Shown piece after piece: positions 27,188 to 35,917 of a stretch of 64,000 nt of DNA. The position numbers and the translations under genes are program-made. This DNA comes from Ulvibacterium marinum (lineage in GTDB: Bacteria; Bacteroidota; Bacteroidia; Flavobacteriales; Flavobacteriaceae), in the NCBI RefSeq assembly GCF_003626755.1, contig NZ_RBCJ01000002.1:434001-498000 (forward strand). Reading direction: 5' to 3'. The notes under the pieces are model-generated. The model had not been told where the DNA came from and made no database searches. It saw nothing but the letters and a program-made list of their open reading frames with translations. Each line of letters starts with the position of its first letter. The stretch's first letter is position 1.

Positions 27188-27802
27188 ATGGAATTAGAAG
27201 AAATTATGACTGTTTGGAAACAAATGAGCCACCAATTGGAAAAGCAGGAGAAATTGACAAAAGAAATTATATTACAAATGACCCAACAAAGGTATAGCAC
27301 GATATTTAGCAAAGTATTTACTATTGAATCGATGGCCGCTATTATTTCTTATGTAATTGCTTTTGTGCTCATCTTCAATTTATACAAATTGGATACTTGG
27401 TATTTAATGACGTGCGGAATCTTAACTCTGGTCGCTCTTTTTACACTCCCCTTACTTGTGCTACGGTCGCTTGGTAGAATACGGGATTTCGATATTGGCA
27501 ATAGAAATTATAAGGAAACGCTCATAGAATATATCAAGTTGAAAAAGAAGCTTTTACTACTTCAGCAGTTTATTTCATACACCAGTTTTGTTCTTATGTT
27601 TACTTCCTTAGCTGCGATTTCGAAAATTATATCCGGTAAGGATTTTTTTTTAATGGAGAAGGCTGGATGGTTATACGCCTTAATTGTCATAGTACTTGTC
27701 TTTCTTTTCTTTTTTGTCCGATGGGGTTACAAAGGTTATCTAAAGATTACTGCTTCTGCAGAAAAAGTACTTTTGGAGTTGGAAGAGGGAGAAGAAACAT
27801 GA
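27188..27802 (+). CDS. Four-helix membrane protein, candidate anti-sigma partner
   Basis: 204 residues. A soluble N-terminus of about 45 residues (MELEEIMTVWKQMSHQLEKQ) precedes two transmembrane helices (about 50-95), a cytoplasmic loop rich in Lys/Leu, two more helices (about 130-180), and an acidic tail. Similar genes directly follow ECF sigma genes in many flavobacteria. No zinc-binding anti-sigma motif (HxxxCxxC) is present. The link to the sigma factor is by position. Confidence 0.6.
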   Translation: MELEEIMTVWKQMSHQLEKQEKLTKEIILQMTQQRYSTIFSKVFTIESMAAIISYVIAFVLIFNLYKLDTWYLMTCGILTLVALFTLPLLVLRSLGRIRDFDIGNRNYKETLIEYIKLKKKLLLLQQFISYTSFVLMFTSLAAISKIISGKDFFLMEKAGWLYALIVIVLVFLFFFVRWGYKGYLKITASAEKVLLELEEGEET

Positions 27803-27829
27803 ATGTAAGCACAAATATGAAATTGTGGA

Positions 27830-28459
27830 CTAAGCGGCCAATAGGCGCTTCTGAATATAGTTAAGAATCAACATCCAGTTCATCTTAAGTAATAGTGCCG
27901 CAGTGGGTACATTGTTCTCTTCAATCGCAGATATAATAGCTTGGTGCTGATTATCGGCTTTCGTGTAATAGGATTCATCCGACATCAATGCTTTTTCATA
28001 GAAAAATATCCGGGTTCTTAAATCATGAAGAATATTTCTTGTAAGTACATTTGGATAATTCTTAGTTAATAGGCGATGAAATTCCAAATCTGCATTAATT
28101 CTGGATAAAGGGTCGGTCGTGCTTTCAAAAATCTGTTGTTGTCTTTTCAATCCTTGTATGGCATTTTCATCGAAAACGGAATTTTCAAGTGCCATCTCCT
28201 CTAAATTGGCTACCAACTCATACAAATCTTTGGCTTCTTCCCGATTCAATTGGGCAATGACAAAACCCTTGTTGGGTACCGCTTTTATAATTTGTGCTTG
28301 CTGTAGTTGGGAAAGGGCTTCCCTAATTGGGGTAACGCTTACATGGAGTTCTCGCGCTACGGCCGCTAAATTTATAGTCTTACCTATTTTTAACTTTCCT
28401 TCCCGCATTTTTTTAAGCAGGTGTTCCTTAACCAAATCTCTTACAATTTGCTTTTCCAT
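27830..28459 (-). CDS. GntR-family regulator with FCD domain
   Basis: 209 residues. The N-terminal winged helix-turn-helix (about 5-70) has NLAAVARELHVSVTPIREAL and LQQAQIIKAVPNKGF. The C-terminal FCD domain (about 75-200) is all helical and usually binds a carboxylic acid, often with a metal held by Asp/His. A perfect 16-base palindrome lies 17 bases upstream of its start, so it probably represses itself. No metabolic gene is next to it, so its effector cannot be guessed. Confidence 0.88.
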   Translation of the reverse strand: MEKQIVRDLVKEHLLKKMREGKLKIGKTINLAAVARELHVSVTPIREALSQLQQAQIIKAVPNKGFVIAQLNREEAKDLYELVANLEEMALENSVFDENAIQGLKRQQQIFESTTDPLSRINADLEFHRLLTKNYPNVLTRNILHDLRTRIFFYEKALMSDESYYTKADNQHQAIISAIEENNVPTAALLLKMNWMLILNYIQKRLLAA

Positions 28460-28476
28460 ATGGTATCAAATATAAT

Positions 28477-28492
28477 AAATCGTATACGATTT
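28477..28492. promoter_or_regulatory. Perfect palindromic operator for the GntR regulator
   Basis: AAATCGTATACGATTT reads the same on both strands. FCD-type GntR proteins typically bind short palindromes with a TATAC centre. Its place just before the regulator gene suggests autoregulation. Confidence 0.6.
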
Positions 28493-28790
28493 AACGTTCT
28501 TTTTCGGACTTTGGTATCAATAGGTATGTTCTAGTGCACAAAAAATAAAAACGACAATCCCCATCGATTTCGATTAAAAATCGTAGATCAGTTAAAGAAA
28601 ATTAGTGTTAAGATGCTCTAAAAAGGCCTAAGGTAGGTTCTTTCTGAGTGTGCTCCTTTTTTTTTCGCTATATTTAATTTAATGTAAGGGTTGAAAAGAC
28701 CGGTTGACTGTTAATAGGTAAGTCATTGTAATCGTTTGACTTACATATTTATGTGTATACTGGTTTTTACAATCTCTACGAGAAAGTGCT
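28493..28790. other. Intergenic region upstream of the type-B sorted protein
   Basis: About 300 bases with no convincing open frame. It holds a short inverted repeat CGATT/AATCG near 28571-28583 and a TATATTTA box at about 28671, which could be a -7 element without a good -33 partner. It should carry the promoter of the secreted protein at 28791. Confidence 0.35.
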
Positions 28791-30035
28791 ATGAAAATAT
28801 CCGGAAACTGTTTTGACCCATTGCTTTGGGCAAGCATTACTTGTCTGTTATTTTGCTGTATGGCGATGGGCCAAGCACCTACCTGTACCCAATTGACATT
28901 TCCCGCAGATGGTGATACAGGTGTTGCATTATCTACAGATTTGGAATGGGACGCATCACCTTTGGCCACAGGTTATGTGCTTTTGGTTGGAACGTCTATT
29001 GGCGGCCGGGATATTTTGGATAATGTAAACGTTGGCAATGTAACCGAATATAGTTTAAGTAGCGATTTGCCCGCTTCGCAAAATATTCATGTTGCCATAA
29101 TCCCATATAACGACCAAGGCCTCAATGGGAGTTGTGACGAAGTAATTTTCTCTACGCTATCTCTGGACGGATTACCAGGGTGTGCCACTTTTACTTCACC
29201 AGGACATGCAGCCCAAGACGTAGCACTTACCCCTAATTTGAGCTGGGATTCCGCAATCGACGCTACAGGATATTTTTTGACTATTGGGACTACAACCGGC
29301 AATAATATAATTTTAAATGGTGAAGATGTAGGTAACATTACCAATTACATATCTCCAAGGCTTTTAGAAAACACTACGTATTACGTTGCTATTATACCAT
29401 ACAATGATATAGGGGTTGCTACAGGTTGCGGTGTACAAAGCAGTTTTACAACTGGAGGGTCTTCTCAGGATATTATTGGATGTACCTCTTTATTGAATCC
29501 GACCGATGGGGCAACAAATGTGCCTGTATCTACAGGTATAAGTTGGGCTTCCGAGACAGATGTCTCAGGATATTTTCTTACGGTCGGGACTACTTCCAAT
29601 GGAAATGATATACTTAGGGATTTGGACGTGGGCAATACTACATCCTACCAATTTTCAAGTGATTTACCTAGGGGTACCACCATTTTCGTAACGATAAATC
29701 CCTATACGGACAAGAGAAGGGCCGAAAATTGCATAGAAGAATCCTTTACCATAGAATTCCCACTGCCAACATCTGATGACTTAGGGGTCCCCAGTTTTTT
29801 CACCCCTAACAATGACGGGTACAACGACACTTGGACCGTGAGCTCTTCCCCTGATATTTCCATTCAAAACATTTCGGTCTTCAATCGTTTTGGAAAACTA
29901 ATAAAACAACTCTCCCCAGATCAGGGTTGGGATGGCACCTTTAACGGTAGGAATCTGCCCAGCGATTCCTATTGGTATTCCGTGGAGTTAACCAATGGAC
30001 CTTCCCTAAAAGGATTTTTTGCCCTAAAAAGGTAA
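28791..30035 (+). CDS. Secreted repeat protein with T9SS type-B C-terminal sorting domain
   Basis: 414 residues with a Sec signal (LLFCCMAMGQA). Three tandem beta-sandwich repeats of about 100 residues follow, each with LxWxxxxxATGYxLxVGT and a later TxYxxxxxIPYND pattern (29K, 30K and 29.5K regions of the gene). The C-terminal domain of about 85 residues begins VPSFFTPNNDGYNDTW and contains ISVFNRFGKLIK, GWDGTFNGRNLPSDSYWY and GFFALKR. This is the gliding-motility/T9SS type-B sorting domain. The protein is exported through the outer membrane by T9SS and probably acts as an adhesin or surface protein. Confidence 0.9.
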   Translation: MKISGNCFDPLLWASITCLLFCCMAMGQAPTCTQLTFPADGDTGVALSTDLEWDASPLATGYVLLVGTSIGGRDILDNVNVGNVTEYSLSSDLPASQNIHVAIIPYNDQGLNGSCDEVIFSTLSLDGLPGCATFTSPGHAAQDVALTPNLSWDSAIDATGYFLTIGTTTGNNIILNGEDVGNITNYISPRLLENTTYYVAIIPYNDIGVATGCGVQSSFTTGGSSQDIIGCTSLLNPTDGATNVPVSTGISWASETDVSGYFLTVGTTSNGNDILRDLDVGNTTSYQFSSDLPRGTTIFVTINPYTDKRRAENCIEESFTIEFPLPTSDDLGVPSFFTPNNDGYNDTWTVSSSPDISIQNISVFNRFGKLIKQLSPDQGWDGTFNGRNLPSDSYWYSVELTNGPSLKGFFALKR

Positions 30036-30140
30036 TTTTTTTTCCAAGTCATCACAATTCCTTTCACATGCAATGATCAACGGCATATACTAAATAGAGT
30101 TCAATTACGTTTTAGGTGGTATAACCCTAAATCTTTTTAA

Positions 30141-30932
30141 ATGAACAAGTTGATGAATTTGAGCAAACGTTACGCCTTGTTTTACGCAGTAGCCCTATTT
30201 GCTCTGGGCTGTAGTAATGATTCCGATGATAATAATCAGGACTTCGAATTTACGCAAGCGGAAGTAAAAACAATTTTAGAAACCGATGGCGTGTCAAGTG
30301 TGGCCGATAGTGTAATTTCCGAACTATACATGGGCAATAGCGCCAAGTCTGCCAAAAATGAAGAATGCTATTCTGCAACGTATAATGACACGGGATTCAA
30401 CGTAACCTTCAACAATTGCGTACTTAACGGTACCGAAAATGTAAACGGAACATTGAACATCGTTTATGCAAACGAAAACGAATCGGCTTCATTTACTGCT
30501 ACCTACACTGACTTTTACGTGGGAGAAATAAAGATAAATGGAACTAGAAGCTTTACCCTGGGAGGAAATTCCGAAGGCAATAGTATTTCTTTTACCGTGA
30601 CCAGTGATATGACCTTAACTTTGGCAGATGACTCGGTCATCGCTGAAAATGGAACTCAAACATTAGGATTCGTTTTTGGCCAAAGTTTGGCCGAAAGCGT
30701 GTTCACAGTTTCAGGGAACTGGACGCTTCTACTGGATGGGAATACCTATAAAGTGGCCGTAGGAACTACTTTGGAAGGTAACCTTGGATGTGGATACCTG
30801 AACAAGGGGATTATGACCGTGGATAAAAACGGTTTGGCCGTAGCCATAGATTTTGGTGATGGAAGCTGCGACGACAAAGCTACCGTTACTTATCCTGATG
30901 GAACCACTGAAGATATTTCCTTAAAGGATTAA
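30141..30932 (+). CDS. Lipoprotein of unknown function
   Basis: 263 residues with a lipobox at ALFALGCSND, followed by an acidic linker (NDSDDNNQD). The rest is beta-rich with Thr/Asn/Gly (TFNNCVLNGTENVNGTLNIVY) and has four more cysteines. I know no named family. It is probably attached to the outer membrane. A good terminator follows 19 bases after the stop, so it is a single-gene unit. Confidence 0.75.
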   Translation: MNKLMNLSKRYALFYAVALFALGCSNDSDDNNQDFEFTQAEVKTILETDGVSSVADSVISELYMGNSAKSAKNEECYSATYNDTGFNVTFNNCVLNGTENVNGTLNIVYANENESASFTATYTDFYVGEIKINGTRSFTLGGNSEGNSISFTVTSDMTLTLADDSVIAENGTQTLGFVFGQSLAESVFTVSGNWTLLLDGNTYKVAVGTTLEGNLGCGYLNKGIMTVDKNGLAVAIDFGDGSCDDKATVTYPDGTTEDISLKD

Positions 30933-30950
30933 GGAAAGATTTATCAAAAT

Positions 30951-30988
30951 TTTAATGCCCTGGTCAACGTATGGACCGGGGCATTTTA
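30951..30988 (+). terminator. Strong intrinsic terminator after the 30141 lipoprotein
   Basis: AATGCCCTGGTC (30954-30965) pairs with GACCGGGGCATT (30974-30985), 12 bp with one G-T pair and an 8-base loop, followed by a T-rich tract. Confidence 0.85.
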
Positions 30989-31032
30989 TTTTAAGGCAAG
31001 AGAGAATACCATTGAAAGGTGAGAACCGTTAG

Positions 31033-31383
31033 TTTGGAACGATTCGTGTAAATATTGTTGCCATAGACAATTACGTAAGAGTTCAAGAGGACAGTACTCC
31101 GGGATTTCTTCCCTACTTTGGGAAAATGCGGTTGGGAGGGGGTTATGGAGAAGTTGGGGCCAATGAATTTGATTCGGAAATTAGGGATTGCAAGGTGAAA
31201 ACAAAGAGAAATGGTAAAGGTATTACAGTAACCTTTAACACAAAAAACTCCGACGAGCGGTTCGATTTTACGTTGTTTATTACAAAATCAAAATCAGCTA
31301 CGGTTGTCGTTAAAAGTCTGCATAGAAACAGTATCACCTATTATGGCGTAATACGGGAGTTGGACGATGATTCATTAGAGTAA
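31033..31383 (+). pseudogene. 5'-truncated DUF4251 gene
   Basis: The frame is open from just after a TAG (31030) and carries most of a DUF4251 domain. IRVNIVAIDNYVRVQEDS, LPYFGKMRLGGGYG and TYYGVIREL align with the intact paralogue at 47974 (LPYYGERQMGGGY, the same spacing). The signal peptide and about 70 N-terminal residues of the family are missing, and no ATG precedes the conserved part (first ATG is 31126, inside the domain). The strong terminator just upstream also cuts off readthrough. It is best read as a remnant; translation from ATG 31126 would give an 85-residue piece without export signal. Confidence 0.65.
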
Positions 31384-31477
31384 ATCTTTTTTGCCTATCG
31401 TTCCAATGCTTAAGCTTCATTTTTTTTTCTCGCTGTTTTGAAATAACTTCAATTGGACAAACAGTATCCCTACGAAA

Positions 31478-32176
31478 ATGTATCAAATGATTTTTGTTTT
31501 TGTCTTTTCCTTCTCTATGGGAACCACTTTGGCCCAAATTGATTTTAAGGCCCAAAGAGAGCATATGGTAAAGGTTCAGTTACGAAATAGGGATATTACG
31601 GACCCGGCAACATTGGAAGCAATGTTAAAAGTACCAAGGCATCAATTTGTTCCCCAAAATCTGAGGGAAGTAGCCTATACAGATGGTCCATTGCCAATAG
31701 GGGAGGGGCAGACCATCTCACAACCTTATATCGTTGCTTATATGACCCAGGTCCTAGAACTACAACCAGATCATAAAGTATTGGAGATAGGTACAGGATC
31801 AGGGTATCAAGCCGCAGTACTCGCAGAAATCGTTGATTCCGTGTATACCATGGAAATTGTTCAAAAGCTTGGTCATTACGCCAGGAAAAGATTAAAAAAA
31901 CAGCGGTATAACAACGTCCAGGTACGAATAGGGGATGGGTATCACGGTTGGCCCGAAAAGGCTCCCTTTGATGGTATTATGGTAACCGCAGGCGCAGAAC
32001 AGATTCCGCCCAAATTGACGGAACAACTTAAAGAAGGAGGGAAAATGATTATTCCAGTAGGTCCCCACCGGGGGATACGGCATTTGGTTTTGCTTACAAA
32101 AAAGAAGGGGAAAATAAAACGCAAAAATTTAATGGCAGTTCGTTTTGTTCCTTTTACTCGAAAAAAAGAGGAATAA
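31478..32176 (+). CDS. pcm: Protein-L-isoaspartate O-methyltransferase with N-terminal signal peptide
   Basis: 232 residues. The first 20 (MIFVFVFSFSMGTTLAQ) look like a Sec signal, which cytoplasmic PCMT enzymes lack. The methyltransferase domain has the usual motifs: PRHQFVP, GEGQTISQPYIVAYM, VLEIGTGSGYQAAVLAE (SAM site), DGIMVTAGA and GGKMIIPVG. It methylates isoaspartate in damaged proteins to start repair. The export signal is odd because SAM is not known to be available in the periplasm. A hairpin follows at 32184. Confidence 0.88.
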   Translation: MYQMIFVFVFSFSMGTTLAQIDFKAQREHMVKVQLRNRDITDPATLEAMLKVPRHQFVPQNLREVAYTDGPLPIGEGQTISQPYIVAYMTQVLELQPDHKVLEIGTGSGYQAAVLAEIVDSVYTMEIVQKLGHYARKRLKKQRYNNVQVRIGDGYHGWPEKAPFDGIMVTAGAEQIPPKLTEQLKEGGKMIIPVGPHRGIRHLVLLTKKKGKIKRKNLMAVRFVPFTRKKEE

Positions 32177-32183
32177 AATAAAA

Positions 32184-32204
32184 AGGCGCAATTAAATTGC
32201 GCCT
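32184..32204. terminator. Strong hairpin after pcm
   Basis: AGGCGCAAT pairs with ATTGCGCCT (9 bp) around a 3-base loop. On the plus strand no T-run follows; on the minus strand the stem is followed by a T-rich tract. It probably ends pcm transcription or blocks readthrough from the right. Confidence 0.6.
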
Positions 32205-32270
32205 AAGCTATGATCTTAACCTCTTCGATCAGTGGGTATGATGTCGGTACGCTACCCAACGGACACGTTT

Positions 32271-32364
32271 GCTGTCCCTAAAAGTGGAAAAAAATGAATT
32301 TTTTCTGGATTCTGTTGGATTTTTTATGATAAATGAAGCTCTCATGATTTCTCGATTTTTGATG
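32271..32364 (+). repeat. Imperfect direct repeat, copy 1
   Basis: Starts GCTGTCCCTAAA and contains GGATTCTGTTGG and TCATGATTTCTCGATTTTTG. It matches copy 2 at 32422 at most positions with small indels. No open frame is shared between the copies. Confidence 0.6.
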
Positions 32365-32421
32365 ATGAATGAATTGTTTTTAGCGCGTAAAATTTCTGTA
32401 CTCTGCCCATTTTACTCTTTT

Positions 32422-32513
32422 GCTGTCCCTAAAGGAAGAAAAGTAATGGAATGTTTTAGATTCTGTTGCTGTTTTGTTGATGGATGCTTTCATAATTTCT
32501 AGTTTTTAATGGT
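32422..32513 (+). repeat. Imperfect direct repeat, copy 2
   Basis: Starts GCTGTCCCTAAA and contains AGATTCTGTTGCTG and TCATAATTTCTAGTTTTTAA. It is offset from copy 1 by 151 bases, which breaks any reading frame, so a coding repeat is unlikely. A 57-base spacer separates the two. Confidence 0.6.
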
Positions 32514-32878
32514 TGTTGTTTCCTTTTTATTTTTTTCATGATATAATCGGTCGGTATTCCAACCGAACCCTACTGTGAAATATATTTTGGGTCTGACTAA
32601 ATGTTGATGTAACCTTTTCATTGGATGATTGTTTTTAGATTGACTTACACCTAATAGACGATTCAAAATATTTTTTGTTACAGTACTATGTTATAAAAGG
32701 TACTATTTTATAGAAGTTTTAACATTTAGTAGGAGCAATGGTCACCGCCCCTATTTTTTTAAGAAACTAAATATCAGTCAATTAAAATAACCTTCACCTT
32801 CATTTCCAAAAAGAAAAAAAGATACATAGAAAAGAGGGAAAGCACGATAAGATTATAATTTAGCAGCAAATAGGAATG
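32514..32878. other. AT-rich non-coding stretch
   Basis: About 365 bases with poly-T tracts and no supported open frame, hairpin or promoter. It lies downstream of the minus-strand gene at 32879 and may hold its terminator, but I could not assign one. Confidence 0.35.
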
Positions 32879-33487
32879 TTATTCCTTTTCCAGCGCCTCG
32901 ATAAGTTGGTCGTAAGTTTCGATCTTCGTATATAATCTACCCCCTAAATTAACAATGGGGGTTTCCAGGGAATCCAGAACTATACTATTGGCAAGAGATC
33001 TGTTCAGCTGTTCTGCAATTTTGGGTTGTTCTCCTAGGTTGTGAAAAGTAAATTTGTAAGGTCCATCGTTCAGCGGATTGATTAGGCTATCACAACTAAG
33101 ACAGCTTTTGGGAACGTATACGACAATCTGTTTCTTTGGGCTAATCTTAATCTTTTCGGCAGGCTTGCGGAGGGCCCTTTTGGAAAGGCTATCATTTACC
33201 TCCAAATCGTATGTATATGAAGGTTTTTTTCCACGCATAAGGATAATGGTCTTCATATGCACTTTGGATATAGCAGGCACCCTAGTAAATCTGGGAGTGG
33301 CCCTACTTTGTCTAAAATTGGTTCCTGCAATTGTTAGTTTAACATCAAAAGCCTGATCGTTTTCATTAACAGCGTAAAAAGCAAGGCGGTTCGGTATTTC
33401 TTCGATTACAATTTTAATCGGTTTTTCCTGGGCATGAGCCTGAAGAAGAACAAAAAAATAAATCAGTGCGTAAGGTAGTATTTTCAT
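32879..33487 (-). CDS. Secreted protein with C-terminal glutaredoxin-like CxxC domain
   Basis: 202 residues with a Sec signal (ALIYFFVLLQAHAQ). Residues about 25-110 form a beta domain. From about 118 a thioredoxin/glutaredoxin-like fold begins: IVVYVPKSCLSCDSLI (CLSC active site), then KFTFHNLGEQ, the cis-Pro region LETPIVNLGGRLY, and a final helix. It is probably a periplasmic thiol-disulfide protein. It starts seven bases after the di-haem peroxidase stop and is likely in the same operon, where it might help keep haem-site cysteines reduced. Confidence 0.7.
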   Translation of the reverse strand: MKILPYALIYFFVLLQAHAQEKPIKIVIEEIPNRLAFYAVNENDQAFDVKLTIAGTNFRQSRATPRFTRVPAISKVHMKTIILMRGKKPSYTYDLEVNDSLSKRALRKPAEKIKISPKKQIVVYVPKSCLSCDSLINPLNDGPYKFTFHNLGEQPKIAEQLNRSLANSIVLDSLETPIVNLGGRLYTKIETYDQLIEALEKE

Positions 33488-33494
33488 CTTTGCT

Positions 33495-34964
33495 TTATAA
33501 TGTTTTTAAATATTCCAAAAGTGCCGCTCTTTCGGAATCCGTGAGTTCATCTCCAAAAGTATGCCCTTCATTGCCATAACCCTTTATTGTAGTATCATAG
33601 GTATTCTTGTCTATTTTGGAACTTTCGGTCTCATAGTTCCATCCAACTTTTTGCTCATCGTAATCGGAACTATCGTAGGACCTTCTCCAATATTCTGGCC
33701 TACTTTCACTGTTCAGCACATCTGCCAAAGTAGGTACGGAAGCATTGTGAAAATAAGGGGCCGTAGCCCAAATTCCATCCAATGGCGGCGCAACATACCC
33801 TCCTTCGGAAAAGATTTCTAAAGGGTTGGGACTTGTCCCGAACCATCCGGTATTAAACCAGTCCATAAAATAATCATTTATGGGGGAAGATTGGTTATAA
33901 TGATTGGAAAGTTCCGGGTCGGTTCCAACGGAATTGAGGGATACCATATAATTGGGGTAGGTGGGGCTACCCCCATAGTTTCCATGACAACTTGAACATG
34001 TATTTTCAAAAATGGTCTTTCCATCTTCGGCTAGGTTAGAGTCTATAGCGAAAGGGTAGGTAGGAGACTCTAAGCTATAAATATAAGCTAGTACATCTGG
34101 CATTTTTTCGTCCACTTCTTCAGCTATCTCTTTATCAGCCAAGGTTAGCAGGCTTGATCCAATAAAGGATTTACAAAAATCTCCGCGTCCTATACCGTGA
34201 TAGAACATGGCATTTTTCTTTTTGAGCAGCCACCAAGCAGGTACATCTGTCGGGATTACTTCGTCCCCTATTTCAACGAAAGGCTCGTCGGACCATTCCA
34301 AAGTATTCTTATCCCTATGGGCAATCAATACTTGAGTAATCTTATCGGCCGGATTAACGCCCCGTGTTTCAGTAATAGTTTTTGGGCCTATAGCTGCGAT
34401 ACTTCTTCTAAATTGTTCGTATGCGGCCCATTCATCACTTGTCTGCCCTCCATAAAGAAATGAGATGGCAGAATTCAAAAGGGTAATATTATCACTTCTG
34501 TTGACCGTAAAATCGCTATCATGGCTGCCTAGACCTACAATGAATTCTCCATTGATCCTTCCGGCATGGCATTGCATACAATTGGGGCCAACAACACGAA
34601 CGCCATTTGGAGCTGTTACCGCAGTGTAATCGTATGGTATGATGGTATTGTCTCCAGTTCGGCCCAAAAGGTTTGCATCGTCCTCTCCAAAACCTGTAAG
34701 AAAGGCATCATATGGAATTCCAGAGCTCATGTAATCTCCGGATATAAGGTATTCGTACCCCGCATTGACATCCCCATTCCTTTGAATTTGATCAGGAATT
34801 GCAGTAACCTCAATTACAGGCTCAGGGCTTGGATCAGGGTTTGGAGCCGGATTGTCAGAATTGTCAGGGTCAGGATTAGGTTCAAAGGGTTCAATATTGT
34901 CATTGGAGCATGAAAATGCCATGCACACAAAAAACATGGATAATAAAATATGACTTCTCTTCAA
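33495..34964 (-). CDS. Di-haem cytochrome c peroxidase-like lipoprotein
   Basis: 489 residues with a lipobox (FFVCMAFSC) and an Asn/Pro/Asp-rich linker. Two CxxCH haem motifs are present: CMQCH in the first half and CSSCH in the second, with GYVAPPLDGIWATAPYFHNASVPTL near the end, the loop usual in bacterial di-haem peroxidase/MauG-type enzymes. It probably reduces peroxides or oxidises a substrate in the periplasm. The CxxC protein downstream may be a partner. Confidence 0.8.
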   Translation of the reverse strand: MKRSHILLSMFFVCMAFSCSNDNIEPFEPNPDPDNSDNPAPNPDPSPEPVIEVTAIPDQIQRNGDVNAGYEYLISGDYMSSGIPYDAFLTGFGEDDANLLGRTGDNTIIPYDYTAVTAPNGVRVVGPNCMQCHAGRINGEFIVGLGSHDSDFTVNRSDNITLLNSAISFLYGGQTSDEWAAYEQFRRSIAAIGPKTITETRGVNPADKITQVLIAHRDKNTLEWSDEPFVEIGDEVIPTDVPAWWLLKKKNAMFYHGIGRGDFCKSFIGSSLLTLADKEIAEEVDEKMPDVLAYIYSLESPTYPFAIDSNLAEDGKTIFENTCSSCHGNYGGSPTYPNYMVSLNSVGTDPELSNHYNQSSPINDYFMDWFNTGWFGTSPNPLEIFSEGGYVAPPLDGIWATAPYFHNASVPTLADVLNSESRPEYWRRSYDSSDYDEQKVGWNYETESSKIDKNTYDTTIKGYGNEGHTFGDELTDSERAALLEYLKTL

Positions 34965-35130
34965 AGCAATTGATTTTTAGACTTGTGGCACTTTGCGAAA
35001 TAAATAAAACTACGAAAATTACAAACCACCATTAACCCCATACTCCTATATTGCTTATTTAATCGACGAACGGTGTTGAATTAAGAGGATTTTAGACGGA
35101 TTTTTGCGCTGTATTTGGTATATTAGAGGT

Positions 35131-35790
35131 ATGTCTGGACTACGTTCCTTGTTATGCATCATGCTGTTTACCTTATGTTTAGGACAGACATTTGGGCAAT
35201 ATACCCAAGAAGACTGGGATGAACGCGATAAATGGATGGATGTCCAAACTATTTTTGAATTGGCAGGAATCGAAGGAGGGGACCAAGTTGCGGATGTAGG
35301 CTGCCATGAAGGATACCTAACCTTTCATCTTTCAAAGAAGGTGGGTAAAACGGGTAGAATCTATGCAGTAGATATCCTGAGCTATAGATTGGAAAATCTA
35401 AGGGAACATCTGAAACAGGAAAAGATCAAAAATGTAACCGTAATCCAAGGAGAAGAGGACGACCCCAAGTTACCTGAAAATAGATTGGATGCCGTCATAA
35501 TCATGGATACGTATCATGAAATGGAAAACTATACTGAAGTTCTTTTTCATATAAAAAAGGCACTAAAGCCTAGTGGCCGTATCCTCGTTCTTGAGAAATT
35601 GAAAACACATAAAAAGGGCAAAAGTCGTGAAGAACAGACCAATGCGCATACATTATCCCCGAAATACGTAAAAAAGGAATTGGAAGAAGCGGGATTTTCA
35701 ATACGTAAGGAAATCGGCGATTTTGGGGATTGGAAGGAAGATAAGGATAAGCCCATGTGGATATTGGTAGGCGTTTCCGGGGCATTGTAA
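35131..35790 (+). CDS. Exported class I SAM-dependent methyltransferase
   Basis: About 219 residues from ATG 35131, which begins a Sec signal (LLCIMLFTLCLGQTFGQ). The catalytic domain has VADVGCHEGYLTFHLSKKVG (SAM motif I), YAVDI (motif II acidic residue), DAVIIMDTYHEM (motif IV region) and LKPSGRILVLEKL (motif V/VI). The substrate is unknown. As with pcm, an export signal on a SAM enzyme is unexpected. The upstream TTG at 35104 is rejected because it would bury the signal. Confidence 0.75.
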   Translation: MSGLRSLLCIMLFTLCLGQTFGQYTQEDWDERDKWMDVQTIFELAGIEGGDQVADVGCHEGYLTFHLSKKVGKTGRIYAVDILSYRLENLREHLKQEKIKNVTVIQGEEDDPKLPENRLDAVIIMDTYHEMENYTEVLFHIKKALKPSGRILVLEKLKTHKKGKSREEQTNAHTLSPKYVKKELEEAGFSIRKEIGDFGDWKEDKDKPMWILVGVSGAL

Positions 35791-35917
35791 TGAAGTAATT
35801 GACCTAAGCCTCGGTTTTTAGTTTAGGGCTTGCCTACATTGAGAAAGCTAACAAAAGTCATGTTTTCCATATCCATACATTTTTAGTTTTATAACATAAA
35901 CCCATAAACCATCTAAA

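Noticed and set aside
31126-31383. Independent 85-residue gene starting at ATG 31126
   Set aside because: The ATG lies inside the conserved LPYFG..GGGY block and homologous sequence extends upstream to 31033.
32269-32502. 77-codon plus-strand open frame across the direct repeats
   Set aside because: It begins with a TTG, has low-complexity Phe/Cys content, and the two repeat copies are read in different frames.
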